Source: Acidaminobacter hydrogenoformans DSM 2784 (lineage in GTDB: Bacteria > Bacillota > Clostridia > Peptostreptococcales > Acidaminobacteraceae). Taken from it: 64,000 nt of DNA. Positions within the stretch are counted from its first letter, which is position 1; each line of letters starts with the position of its first letter. The stretch lies in assembly GCF_900103005.1 (NCBI RefSeq), contig NZ_FMWL01000002.1, forward strand, positions 310,001-374,000. Direction: 5' to 3'. The notes beneath the pieces are model-generated. The model was not told where the DNA came from and ran no database searches. It saw nothing but the letters and a program-made list of their open reading frames with translations. Below are positions 8,639-17,166 of the stretch, in pieces. Position numbers and translations under genes: made by a program.

Positions 8639-9838
8639 TCACGAATTGGCATCCGTCAAAACCACTTCCAGCTCTAAAGTGCGGCCTCCCCGGACCAATC
8701 TGACATTGACGGTGTCCCCAATCTGCTTCTGATTCAGAAAATCTGACAATTGCGTCATAGTCTCAACTCTCGTATCATCCACTGAAATGATGACATCTTC
8801 CGCCTCAATGCCGCCTGCTTCCGCGCCGGAGCCCTCTATGACCCCGCGAACGTAAATCCCCACAGGCATGTCATAGGCTTCCGCGGTTTCCGCGTTGATT
8901 TCCATGCCATAAATCCCCAGGTATGGTCTGGAAACAAAGCCCTTGGACGCGAGCTCGTTGACTATAGGTACTGCTGAATTGCTCGGAATAGCGAAGCCTA
9001 TGCCTTCTACCTCCGCACTCGCGATTTTGATAGTGTTTATGCCAATAACTTCACCACGTGCATTGACGAGTGCGCCGCCGCTGTTGCCCGGATTGATGGC
9101 GGCATCCGTCTGAATGAGCTTGAGGGAGTTCTTGTCCCTTATTTCCCGGTCCACAGCACTGATCACGCCAACCGTTACTGTGCTGTTGTATCCCAACGGG
9201 TTGCCTATAGCAATTGCCGGCTCCCCTACCCTTAACTGGTCAGAGTCACCAAAAGGCGCTGCTTTCACTGTACTCAGGACCTCTGTCGGAATTTCCGATG
9301 CCGGAATTCTTATAATCGCTAAGTCTGTGGATTTGTCCTTGCCTACGATTTCAGCTTTGAAGTACTGATCTGGTTTTAGCTGAACCATAACTTCTTTCGC
9401 GTCAGCAACCACGTGTTCGTTAGTTAAAATGTCCACTGCTTCGGCGTTAACTGCATAAATAACACCTGATCCGGATGACTGCGCCGTGCGTTCCATATTG
9501 AAGAAATCCCTGTAGGACACCGTACTCGTGATACTGATGACGCTTGGCCCGACTGATTCTACAATATTGGCAATATCCGCGCTGCCCTCTCCAGTAATGA
9601 CGGTATTCGTCTGAACCGCCGGCTGCGTCGTCAGGACCGGCGCTTCAGCCGGTTCATCCGAATTGAGGTAATTCTTGACAAACATGGCGCCTGCGCCAGC
9701 GGAAAAACCACCCACAACTGCCAGAATCAATACAATGACCAGCAATTTGGCAAAACTTGAACGCTTCTTCGCCTGTAGTCTCTCAACCCCAATATTTCCA
9801 TCAGACTCAGAACTTTGATTGAAATTTTGCTGATCCAT
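8639..9838 (-). CDS. htrA: HtrA/DegP-type membrane-anchored serine protease (S1C)
   Basis: This is a 399-residue surface quality-control protease. It has a short cytoplasmic N-terminus, one membrane helix (about 31-54), an Ala/Thr-rich linker, and a trypsin-like domain with His142 (NEHVVADA), Asp172 (STDLAII) and Ser253 (NPGNSGGAL). One PDZ domain ends the protein (RPYLGIYGME, GGIEAEDVIISVDD). The ATG at 9838 has AAGGA ten bases upstream; a TTG six codons earlier lacks a site. It lies downstream of a response regulator and histidine kinase on the same strand, the arrangement in which CssRS controls htrA in Bacillus. Confidence 0.93.
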   Translation of the reverse strand: MDQQNFNQSSESDGNIGVERLQAKKRSSFAKLLVIVLILAVVGGFSAGAGAMFVKNYLNSDEPAEAPVLTTQPAVQTNTVITGEGSADIANIVESVGPSVISITSTVSYRDFFNMERTAQSSGSGVIYAVNAEAVDILTNEHVVADAKEVMVQLKPDQYFKAEIVGKDKSTDLAIIRIPASEIPTEVLSTVKAAPFGDSDQLRVGEPAIAIGNPLGYNSTVTVGVISAVDREIRDKNSLKLIQTDAAINPGNSGGALVNARGEVIGINTIKIASAEVEGIGFAIPSNSAVPIVNELASKGFVSRPYLGIYGMEINAETAEAYDMPVGIYVRGVIEGSGAEAGGIEAEDVIISVDDTRVETMTQLSDFLNQKQIGDTVNVRLVRGGRTLELEVVLTDANS

Positions 9839-9898
9839 GATTTCACCATCCTTCAACTATAAGATTAATATGCTGCGTGTTTGAAGCTTACTTCGAAG

Positions 9899-9939
9899 TT
9901 CATATTCAGTTTATAAAAAAAATGTGAAGATTTTGTGAA
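9899..9939 (-). promoter_or_regulatory. htrA promoter region with TTCACA direct repeats
   Basis: On the minus strand TTCACA occurs at 9939-9934 and 9928-9923, exactly 11 bp apart. TATAAA (9915-9910) follows the first at 18 bases. Directly repeated hexamers one turn apart are typical of OmpR/PhoB-type response regulator sites. The neighbouring regulator is of that type, so it is the natural candidate. Confidence 0.5.
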
Positions 9940-9988
9940 CAGTTTCTAAAAAAACTTTTTCAAAATGGTTAATAAAGAGGCCACAGAC

Positions 9989-11410
9989 CTATCCCTGCCA
10001 GCTCACAAAAGGCAGCGTCAACTGGAACAGAACGCCAACTTCAGGCGTGCTGAGCACCTCAATGCGCTCATCATGCGCCTTAATGATTTCACGGACAATT
10101 GCAAGACCAAGACCAGGCGACGCTCTATGCTGACTTCTGGATTTGTCGAGCTTTGAAAAGCGCTGCCATATTTCCTGAAGCTCCTCAGGCAAAAGCACTG
10201 TACCTGTATTCCTGAGACTTATGAGCACCTTCTGGTCATGAAGCTCAGTTTTGATTTCAATCTTACCGCCTTGATCCACAAATTTGACCGCATTATCGAT
10301 CAAATTTTGAAACACTCTCTGAATGCTCGCGTAATCCGCATAGGTTTGACAGCCTTCATCCATAAAGTCTACAACGACTTTAAGCGCTTTTTGTTCAATT
10401 CTGCCCTCAAACTTATCCAGTTCATTGAGAATCAAAGCGTGAAGGTCAAAGTTCATCTTCTTCAGCACCAGATGGCCGCTCTGAATCTTTGAAAGATCCA
10501 AGATATCATTGACCAGCTTCGTCAGCCGTTCACTTTCGTTTAAAACAATCAACAGATACTTCTCTTGTTTATCTGGCTCCGAGGTGCCATCCAAAAGGGC
10601 TTTTGTGTACCCTATGATGGACTGAAGCGGCGACCTGAGATCATGGCTGAGGTTCGCAATAAAGTTCTGCTTTGTTTCCTCCAGTTTCATAAGCGCTTCA
10701 GCCATGGTATTCAAACTTACCGCCAATTCACCTATTTCATCCTGGCGCCTGGTTTGAATCCGCATGTCAAAATTTCCGCTGGTCACATGCTTTGCGATCT
10801 CATTGAGGTCCTTGATCTCACGGCTCATTGCCCTTGAAAATGAAAAGAGCATAAACAGCGCTACAATTGCGCTTAGGGCCAGTCCAATGGCAACCGCAAT
10901 ATTGACATCTCTGGCTGTCATACTGATTTCCGGGATGGAGGCTATGAGAAACAGCACATACTCTACCTCAGCCTTAATAATGATTGGATACCCTATCAGC
11001 AGATATTGGTCTTGACCAAACTGATTCAGCGACGTCCGCTTTTGTATGATTTCTCCTGAGTAAAGCTGGTTTAGGTCTTGACTGCTGATTTCCGCCTCTT
11101 CAATAAGGTCTGTGACATTGGCATCCGACATGAACACCCGGCCTTGACGGTCAACCAGCAACACTTGGGCACCCAAATAATTTTCGAGTGACTGCACCTC
11201 AATTTCGAGCCGATTCACATCCAGAATGCCATTAGCCGCAGAATCCGAATAGATCTGCTGAAAGACCATGGCTTTTTCCAGCAAAATAGTTTGTTTCTGG
11301 CTGACCATTAAGCTGTTTATGGCAATATTGACGCCTATGACAATGAAGGCATAGGAAATCAAGAGTATGACGACATAGAGCATAGAAAGTCTTAAATAAA
11401 TGGTCCGCAA
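9989..11410 (-). CDS. Two-component sensor histidine kinase
   Basis: The 473-residue membrane kinase has TM1 at about 8-32, an extracytoplasmic sensor of roughly 130 residues, and TM2 near 168-190. HAMP covers about 190-245. HisKA follows with phospho-acceptor His256 (NLSHDLRSPLQ), then HATPase_c with NLIDNAVKFVDQGG (N box) and GLGLAIVREI (G2 box). The first glycine-rich box is weak (LRNTGTVLLPEELQ). The TTG start at 11410 has GGTG just upstream. It follows its response regulator by 27 bases and precedes htrA, so an envelope or secretion stress signal is plausible (CssS-like), but the ligand is unknown. Confidence 0.9.
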   Translation of the reverse strand: MRTIYLRLSMLYVVILLISYAFIVIGVNIAINSLMVSQKQTILLEKAMVFQQIYSDSAANGILDVNRLEIEVQSLENYLGAQVLLVDRQGRVFMSDANVTDLIEEAEISSQDLNQLYSGEIIQKRTSLNQFGQDQYLLIGYPIIIKAEVEYVLFLIASIPEISMTARDVNIAVAIGLALSAIVALFMLFSFSRAMSREIKDLNEIAKHVTSGNFDMRIQTRRQDEIGELAVSLNTMAEALMKLEETKQNFIANLSHDLRSPLQSIIGYTKALLDGTSEPDKQEKYLLIVLNESERLTKLVNDILDLSKIQSGHLVLKKMNFDLHALILNELDKFEGRIEQKALKVVVDFMDEGCQTYADYASIQRVFQNLIDNAVKFVDQGGKIEIKTELHDQKVLISLRNTGTVLLPEELQEIWQRFSKLDKSRSQHRASPGLGLAIVREIIKAHDERIEVLSTPEVGVLFQLTLPFVSWQG

Positions 11411-11437
11411 ATCATCACCGCCTGATCAACCTGAAGA

Positions 11438-12112
11438 TTATACTGAAAACTTATACCCTACACCCCAAACAGTTTTAATTTCCCAGATATCATTCCCGGG
11501 CAGTTTTTCCCTGAGGCGTTTGATATGGACATCCACCGTCCGGCTCTCGCCTGCGTAATCAAACCCCCAAACTTTATCCAGGAGCTGTTCCCGGGTAAAA
11601 ACCTGATTGGGATGGGACGCTAGAAGATATAAAAGCTCGAGTTCTTTGGGCGGCATAACAACTGCCTCACCCTGACAGGTGACCGTAAAACGGTCCAGAT
11701 CGATTTGAAGGCCAGGCTGTTCCAGGACTCTGCTGTCCTCAGTCCGGGCATTATATCGCCGGAAAACGGCCCTGATTCTTGCCATGAGCTCCGTGGGATC
11801 CACAGGCTTGACAAGATAATCATCAGCGCCAAGCTCAAGACCCGTCACCTTATCAAATGTCTCACCTTTTGCAGAAAGCATTATGACGGGAACATTGCTG
11901 ATCCGTCTCAGTGCCCGCAACAGATCGAACCCATTCACAACGGGCATCATGATATCCAGAAGCACAGCTTCAGGCATTTCTGACTTGAATGTTTCCATGG
12001 CTTTGGTACTGTCACTGACAGGCAGTACCACATAGCTTTCATGTTCCAGATAGATCTTCATTAAATTCAGGATATAAGGATCATCATCTACCACCATAAT
12101 TTTTTTCTTCAT
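11438..12112 (-). CDS. OmpR/PhoB-family response regulator
   Basis: The 224-residue protein has a receiver domain with acidic pocket VVDDD, phospho-acceptor Asp53 (LLDIMMP) and Lys near 103 (LSAKGE). A winged-helix DNA-binding domain follows (PPKELELLYLLASHPNQVFTREQLLDKVWG, RTVDVHIKRLREKL). The ATG at 12112 is preceded by GGGGA at 6-7 bases; an in-frame start 21 codons upstream is unlikely. It is the first gene of the kinase pair. TTCACA repeats before htrA are a possible target. Confidence 0.92.
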   Translation of the reverse strand: MKKKIMVVDDDPYILNLMKIYLEHESYVVLPVSDSTKAMETFKSEMPEAVLLDIMMPVVNGFDLLRALRRISNVPVIMLSAKGETFDKVTGLELGADDYLVKPVDPTELMARIRAVFRRYNARTEDSRVLEQPGLQIDLDRFTVTCQGEAVVMPPKELELLYLLASHPNQVFTREQLLDKVWGFDYAGESRTVDVHIKRLREKLPGNDIWEIKTVWGVGYKFSV

Positions 12113-12247
12113 GCAGTATCCCCGCCTGTCTTTCGCAATTCGTCTGCAAACTGCAGAGGATTTCGTTACATACATACCTCTTTTTCACTGTCATAATCCC
12201 TTGTGTATGATAGAATAAGAAAGATAAATATCGTTAGGAGTGAATCC

Positions 12248-13153
12248 ATGGATTTTAAACAACTGGAAAGCTTCGTCATGATCGCGAAGCTCAAAAGCTT
12301 CTCAAGGGCAGCAGAGAAGCTCTATCTGACACAGCCTACCATAAGCAACCACATACATACACTGGAAAAAGAACTGGGAACCATTTTATTCAACAGGACC
12401 AACAAACAAATCTCCATGACCCAAGCCGGTGAAATCTTTTATGAGCACGCCATCAGTATTCTCAACAAAAAGGAGCACGCATTCTTTTCACTTGAAGAAT
12501 ATAAGGGGAAGATTGAAGGCGTTCTCGAAATTGCCTCGAGCTCCATCCCTGAACAATATTATTTAGCGGACGCCCTTAAACGTTTCAGCCTGATTTATCC
12601 GGATGTCAGGTACAATTTGATGAAGCATGACACTTCCCAGGTACTTGAGAAAATCCTGTCCGGTGAAATTGACTTTGGGATCGTGGGCGCGAAGCCAGAA
12701 TCGGCCCAGCTGGACTGTATTGATATCATGGCGGATGAAATCGTTTTGGCCGGACCTGCCAACGGACTGAACTCTATAAAAACTGAACAGATTCAGGATT
12801 TGCCCCTGATTTTAAGGGAGCAAGGGTCTGGCACCCGAACGGCTGCCATGAAATTTCTAAAGGGATCTGCCGGCCTCGACCCGGAAACACTTAAAATTAT
12901 CGCTGAAGTCGAAAGCAATGAGACTATAAAAAGGATGGTCGAGCTTGGCATGGGCTATAGCTTTTTCTCGCTTCAGTCCATCAAGAAGGAACTGGAGGAT
13001 GGCAGACTTAAGCTGATCGCCCATGAGGCACTCTGCATCCTGCGCTCATTTTATTTCGTGTTCCATAAAAAAAGAGTGCTGTCCCCGTTGTCAGATACCT
13101 TTAAGAATTTTATTCAAGACGAAATGAAGTACAAAAAGGGTGAGGGGAAGTAG
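12248..13153 (+). CDS. LysR-family transcriptional regulator
   Basis: The 301-residue protein has an N-terminal helix-turn-helix (MDFKQLESFVMIAKLKSFSRAAEKLYLTQPTISNHIHTLEKELG) and a periplasmic-binding-like co-inducer domain from about residue 90 (GVLEIASSSIPEQYYL). The ATG at 12248 has GGAG seven bases upstream. The N-terminus resembles LysR members linked to selenium metabolism in Clostridia (recollection, not tested), but no selenium gene is near. It is divergent from the two-component operon and convergent with the aminopeptidase gene; its targets are unknown. Confidence 0.88.
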   Translation: MDFKQLESFVMIAKLKSFSRAAEKLYLTQPTISNHIHTLEKELGTILFNRTNKQISMTQAGEIFYEHAISILNKKEHAFFSLEEYKGKIEGVLEIASSSIPEQYYLADALKRFSLIYPDVRYNLMKHDTSQVLEKILSGEIDFGIVGAKPESAQLDCIDIMADEIVLAGPANGLNSIKTEQIQDLPLILREQGSGTRTAAMKFLKGSAGLDPETLKIIAEVESNETIKRMVELGMGYSFFSLQSIKKELEDGRLKLIAHEALCILRSFYFVFHKKRVLSPLSDTFKNFIQDEMKYKKGEGK

Positions 13154-13207
13154 TGCAAAGCTGGTGTGCCGAGACCATCGGCAAAAGCATTGAATCTTAA
13201 GAGAAAG

Positions 13208-13267
13208 AAACAGGCGTCCACCGGAAGAGACATAGTCTTAACTTCCAGGTGGTCCGCCTGTTTTTTT
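13208..13267. terminator. Terminator between lysR-type gene and M18 peptidase gene
   Basis: AACAGGCG-t-CCACC-gg-AAG pairs with CTTCC-a-GGTGG-t-CCGCCTGTT and is followed by seven T on the plus strand. The minus strand also has a T/C-rich tail. It can serve both convergent genes. Confidence 0.85.
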
Positions 13268-14753
13268 ATCTGTTGAGAAACGCCCTGTAGCCTTTGGCGG
13301 CCATATAGAGATCCGCTTTGCTGATGACTTCAAACGGCGCATGCATGCTCAGGACGGGCACACCGCAGTCTATGACCTCAGCGCCTTTATTGGCAAGGAT
13401 GTATGCAATGGTACCGCCGCCGCCCTGGTCGACTTTGCCCAGCTCTCCAACCTGCCAGCAGACTGCGTTGGCTTCAAAGAGCCGTGCCACTTTATCGAAG
13501 AACTCCCCGTTGGCATCACTGCTCCCGGATTTTCCCCTGACGCCCGTGTATTTCATGATTTCAAGGCCCCGGCCCATCATGCCGGAATTGCGCTTGTCAT
13601 AAGCTTCCGCATAGTTCGGGTCAAAGCCGGCACTGACGTCTGCAGACAGAACCTCCGTCCTCGCCAGCGCGCGACGCAGCATCAGGTCGTGATAACTTCC
13701 CTGCTCAAGCAGCAGCAGCTCCGCTATGGTGGTCTCGAAAAATGCGGATTCCGCGCCAGTGTTGCCCATGCTGCCGACCTCTTCCTTGTCTGTGAAATAG
13801 GCCACAGCAGTCTTATCAGGTGCCTCTATCCCCAGAATGGCTTCAAGGCTGGCAAACGCGCAGACACGGTCGTCATGGCCATAGGAAGAAATCATGCCCC
13901 GGTCGAGCCCAACATCCCTGGCCCCACCTGCCGGTACAATTTCAAGCTCTGCCGTGATCAGTTCCCGCTCAGTGATGCCATAGCGGGCTTCGAGAAGCTC
14001 AAGAAGATGGCTTTTCACCTTATCTTTGCCGTTTGAGCCAGCATCCGGTTCAGTGCCCTTCGCACCCTCAGGAGTCTCCTGTGGCTTCTGTCGCCGCGGA
14101 ATGCTGCCTGCGAGGACATTGAGGCCCTCCCCGGTAATAGCTTCGCCCAGGGGCTTCGTCACCTGATCCTTGGCAAGATGGGGCAAAAGGTCCGTAATGA
14201 ACAGTACCGGATCCCCGGCATCATCCCCTATGCGGATATCGACGAGCTCACCATTTTCCTTCCTGGCCGTGCCATAGAGCGCCAGCGGTATGGATGTCCA
14301 CTGGTATTTCTTGACACCACCATAGTAATGCGTCTTGAAGAAGGCCATGTCAGTATCTTCGTAAAGTGGGACGGGCTTCAGGTCAAGACGCGGCGCGTCA
14401 ATATGGCTGCCCACAATATGCATGCCCGTTTCAAGGGGCGAGCGCCCCAGAACCATCATAACAAGCGCTTTTCCACGGTTAACCCTGTAGAGCTTGTCCC
14501 CTGCCTTCGGCACATAGCCCTCCGGAAGCTGATCCATGTCCCGGTAGCCGTTTTTCTCAGCCGCTCGAAGGATTTCAGCCGCACAAAGGCGCTCCGTCTT
14601 GCTCGCTGTGATAAAAGCTTTGTAGCGCTCCGCTACTTCGAACACCGCAGCCGTTTCTTTTTCATCCAGCTGCTCCCACACCAGCGGGAAGCTGTGGCTC
14701 AGCCGGTCCTTTGCGTCTATGCTGTTCCCAGTGTTCTCATTTGATATTGTCAT
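13266..14753 (-). CDS. M18 family zinc aminopeptidase
   Basis: The 495-residue cytoplasmic dizinc exopeptidase releases N-terminal residues from peptides. M18 metal and catalytic motifs are present: MHIVGSHIDAPRLDLKP (His, Asp), YFTDKEEVGSMGNTGAES (Glu pair), LSADVSAGFDPNY and VLSMHAPFEVIS (final His). Residues about 225-250 hold a hydrophilic insert (RQKPQETPEGAKGTEPDAGS) in a loop where most relatives are shorter. It is monocistronic between a convergent LysR gene and the UPF0291 gene. A peptide-degrading lifestyle fits the catabolic genes elsewhere in the window. Confidence 0.92.
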   Translation of the reverse strand: MTISNENTGNSIDAKDRLSHSFPLVWEQLDEKETAAVFEVAERYKAFITASKTERLCAAEILRAAEKNGYRDMDQLPEGYVPKAGDKLYRVNRGKALVMMVLGRSPLETGMHIVGSHIDAPRLDLKPVPLYEDTDMAFFKTHYYGGVKKYQWTSIPLALYGTARKENGELVDIRIGDDAGDPVLFITDLLPHLAKDQVTKPLGEAITGEGLNVLAGSIPRRQKPQETPEGAKGTEPDAGSNGKDKVKSHLLELLEARYGITERELITAELEIVPAGGARDVGLDRGMISSYGHDDRVCAFASLEAILGIEAPDKTAVAYFTDKEEVGSMGNTGAESAFFETTIAELLLLEQGSYHDLMLRRALARTEVLSADVSAGFDPNYAEAYDKRNSGMMGRGLEIMKYTGVRGKSGSSDANGEFFDKVARLFEANAVCWQVGELGKVDQGGGGTIAYILANKGAEVIDCGVPVLSMHAPFEVISKADLYMAAKGYRAFLNR

Positions 14754-14836
14754 GCCGTCACCTCATTTAATTAAAATTAAATATCATTTCCAGTTAAAAG
14801 GCCTGGAAGCCTGCCGATAGTGACAGCCGCCCACGC

Positions 14837-15088
14837 CTAACTAAGCTTTCCACTCAGCCCGTCTGACTTCACCGAGTGACCCGCTTTCTGATCCTCTACA
14901 GGATTTCCGTCTTCATCCACATACCGGACCTCAATATTGTCCAGCTGGCGCTTGAAGTTCTCCCTAAACGCTTCCAGATACTCTTCTCTCAAAAGTTTTT
15001 GCTCAATTTTCTCAGATTCCGTCAAAGATTCGTTTTTTGCTTTATTCGCTAAAATATTGATGCGTTCCAGTTTTTCTTTAGATAACAT
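14837..15088 (-). CDS. UPF0291 (DUF896, YnzC-like) small protein
   Basis: This 83-residue protein is mostly helical. The conserved part is KLERINILANKAKNESLTESEKIEQKLLREEYLEAFR, the signature of the YnzC/UPF0291 family common in Firmicutes. A short acidic tail follows (RYVDEDGNPVEDQK). The function is not established; some relatives are linked to the SOS response. It lies about 50 bases downstream of ygiQ on the same strand and may be co-transcribed. Confidence 0.9.
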   Translation of the reverse strand: MLSKEKLERINILANKAKNESLTESEKIEQKLLREEYLEAFRENFKRQLDNIEVRYVDEDGNPVEDQKAGHSVKSDGLSGKLS

Positions 15089-15141
15089 AAAATCAGCTCC
15101 AAAATTCTATCATTCTGCAGCGTCTATAACGCGCTGCGTTT

Positions 15142-17094
15142 TTATTTCTTCTTGTGGACTGGTCTGTCAGACCGTTTATTGGCACGGGAACTTTGAGATC
15201 CCGTTTTTCTTTTTCCTTCAGAAGCTGGCTTTGGCTGCGAAGCTTTTGAAGAAGTGCCTTTTGCTTTGCCTCTTTTTAAAGGTTCATTTTTTGACTGATC
15301 CCTTGGACGGATGAGACAATTGGGTCCAAACCCTATCAAATCCGTTCTGCCAGACTGAACCAGGGCTTTGTGAACCAGCTCATAATTCTGAGGTCTTCCA
15401 AATTGAAGCAGCGCACGCTGCATTTGCTTCTCTTCCTTGCTCTTTGGCACATAAACCGGCGTCATGTCTCTTGGATCAAGGCCAGTATAAAACATGGTCG
15501 TTGAGAGGGTTCCCGGCGTTGGATAAAAGTCCTGGACTTGCTCTGGCTGATAGCCAATCTTCTTCAGATAAAGGGCCAGCTCAATGGCGCTGTGCAGTGT
15601 ACTTCCCGGATGAGAGCTCATCAGATAAGGCACCAGATACTGCTCAAGCCCGCACTGCTTGCTGAGTTCAAAAAAGCGGTCCACGAACTTTCCGTAAATT
15701 TTACCGGCTGGCTTTTGCATCTTGTCCAGCACCTCTGTGGCAACATGCTCAGGGGCAACTTTAAGCTGTCCGCTGACATGATGCTTCACCAAATCTTTGA
15801 AAAACGCCGGGTTTGGATCTGCCATCAGATAATCATATCTGAGACCCGAGCGCAGGAATACCTTTTTGACGCCTTCCACCTCCCGCAGCTTACCGAGAAG
15901 CAGCCTGAGATCCTCATGATCGATCTCGAGATCTTTGCACGGCTCTGGATAAAGGCATTGCTTGTGCTTGCAGGTGCCCAGCCTCAGCTGCTTTTTGCAG
16001 GATGGGGCCCTGAAATTGGCAGTAGGGCCACCCACATCATGAATATAGCCTTTAAACTCACGGTCCTGAACAATGCGCTTCGCTTCTTCCACAATGGACT
16101 CATGCGAGCGGCTCTGTACTATCCTGCCTTGATGGTAGGTCAGGGCGCAGAAAGAGCAGGAGCCAAAACAGCCCCGTTCAGAAATGATGGAAAATTTGAC
16201 TTCCTCTATACCTGGGACGCCACCCAAGCTCTGATAGGCCGGATGAATTTCGCGCCTGTAGTCCAGCGCGTAAACGCGGTCGAGCTCACTGCGGTCAAGG
16301 GGCATTGCCGGCGGGTTCTGGACCAGCCAGCGCGTGCCATGAGCCTGGATCAGCGTTTTTCCACGGATGGGATCCTGCTCGTCATACTGGGTCATAAATG
16401 CCTTGGCATAGGCCACTTTGTCAGCCGAGACCGCTTCAAAAGAAGGAATCTCGATCCCTTCAAAAATTTCATCCCTTGAAGCCGCTACATAACACGTCCC
16501 TGGAATATGACGGATATATTTAGGCTCGAAGCCTTCATTCATCAGATTGGCAATTTCAACGATCTGATGCTCACCCATGCCGTAAACCAATAGATCCGCC
16601 TCTGAATCTACCAGCATGGATCTTCTGACCTTGTCATCCCAATAATCGTAATGGGCAAAGCGCCTGAGGCTTGCCTCTATCCCCCCAAGGATGATGGGCA
16701 TTTTAGAATAAGCTTCCCGAATTTTTTGGGTATAAACAAGCGTCGCCCGGTCAGGACGCATACCCATTTTCCCACCCGGCGAATACGCGTCTTTATCTCT
16801 TCGCCGCTTGCTGACAGAATAATGGTTGACCATGGAGTCAATGTTTCCGGCGGTCACCAGAAATCCAAGACGCGGGCGGCCAAAGGTCTTAAAAGCATCT
16901 GTAGTTTTCCAGTCCGGCTGTGACAGAATGCCGACCTTAAATCCCGCATCCATGAGAACACGGCCTATGACCGCCGCCCCAAAGGTTGGATGGTCAATAT
17001 AAGCATCCCCTGTCACCAGCACAAAGTCTGGACGCTCCCAGCCGAGCGCCTTTAAATCTTCTTGATTGACGGGCATAAATCCCTGATTTGACAT
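15142..17094 (-). CDS. YgiQ family radical SAM protein
   Basis: The 650-residue protein has an N-terminal YgiQ domain (LVTGDAYIDHPTFGAAVIGRVLMDAGF), a radical SAM core with the 4Fe-4S motif CFGSCSFC, and extra cysteines (CKKQLRLGTCKHKQCLYPEPC). The basic Ser/Lys/Arg-rich tail (about 600-650) is typical. The ATG at 17094 has GGAG six bases upstream. The family's substrate is unknown. It stands between the MocR regulator and UPF0291 with short gaps, all on the minus strand. Confidence 0.92.
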   Translation of the reverse strand: MSNQGFMPVNQEDLKALGWERPDFVLVTGDAYIDHPTFGAAVIGRVLMDAGFKVGILSQPDWKTTDAFKTFGRPRLGFLVTAGNIDSMVNHYSVSKRRRDKDAYSPGGKMGMRPDRATLVYTQKIREAYSKMPIILGGIEASLRRFAHYDYWDDKVRRSMLVDSEADLLVYGMGEHQIVEIANLMNEGFEPKYIRHIPGTCYVAASRDEIFEGIEIPSFEAVSADKVAYAKAFMTQYDEQDPIRGKTLIQAHGTRWLVQNPPAMPLDRSELDRVYALDYRREIHPAYQSLGGVPGIEEVKFSIISERGCFGSCSFCALTYHQGRIVQSRSHESIVEEAKRIVQDREFKGYIHDVGGPTANFRAPSCKKQLRLGTCKHKQCLYPEPCKDLEIDHEDLRLLLGKLREVEGVKKVFLRSGLRYDYLMADPNPAFFKDLVKHHVSGQLKVAPEHVATEVLDKMQKPAGKIYGKFVDRFFELSKQCGLEQYLVPYLMSSHPGSTLHSAIELALYLKKIGYQPEQVQDFYPTPGTLSTTMFYTGLDPRDMTPVYVPKSKEEKQMQRALLQFGRPQNYELVHKALVQSGRTDLIGFGPNCLIRPRDQSKNEPLKRGKAKGTSSKASQPKPASEGKRKTGSQSSRANKRSDRPVHKKK

Positions 17095-17166
17095 AAAAAA
17101 CTCCTATCTTTCTTACCGATTAAGGTGAATCCTGCTCTTATAACGTCAGGATTTTCAAAACGAGGA

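Noticed and set aside
17107-17155. AATCCTG/CAGGATT hairpin between ygiQ and the MocR gene as a terminator
   Set aside because: The 7-bp arms are separated by a loop and no T-run follows on either strand.
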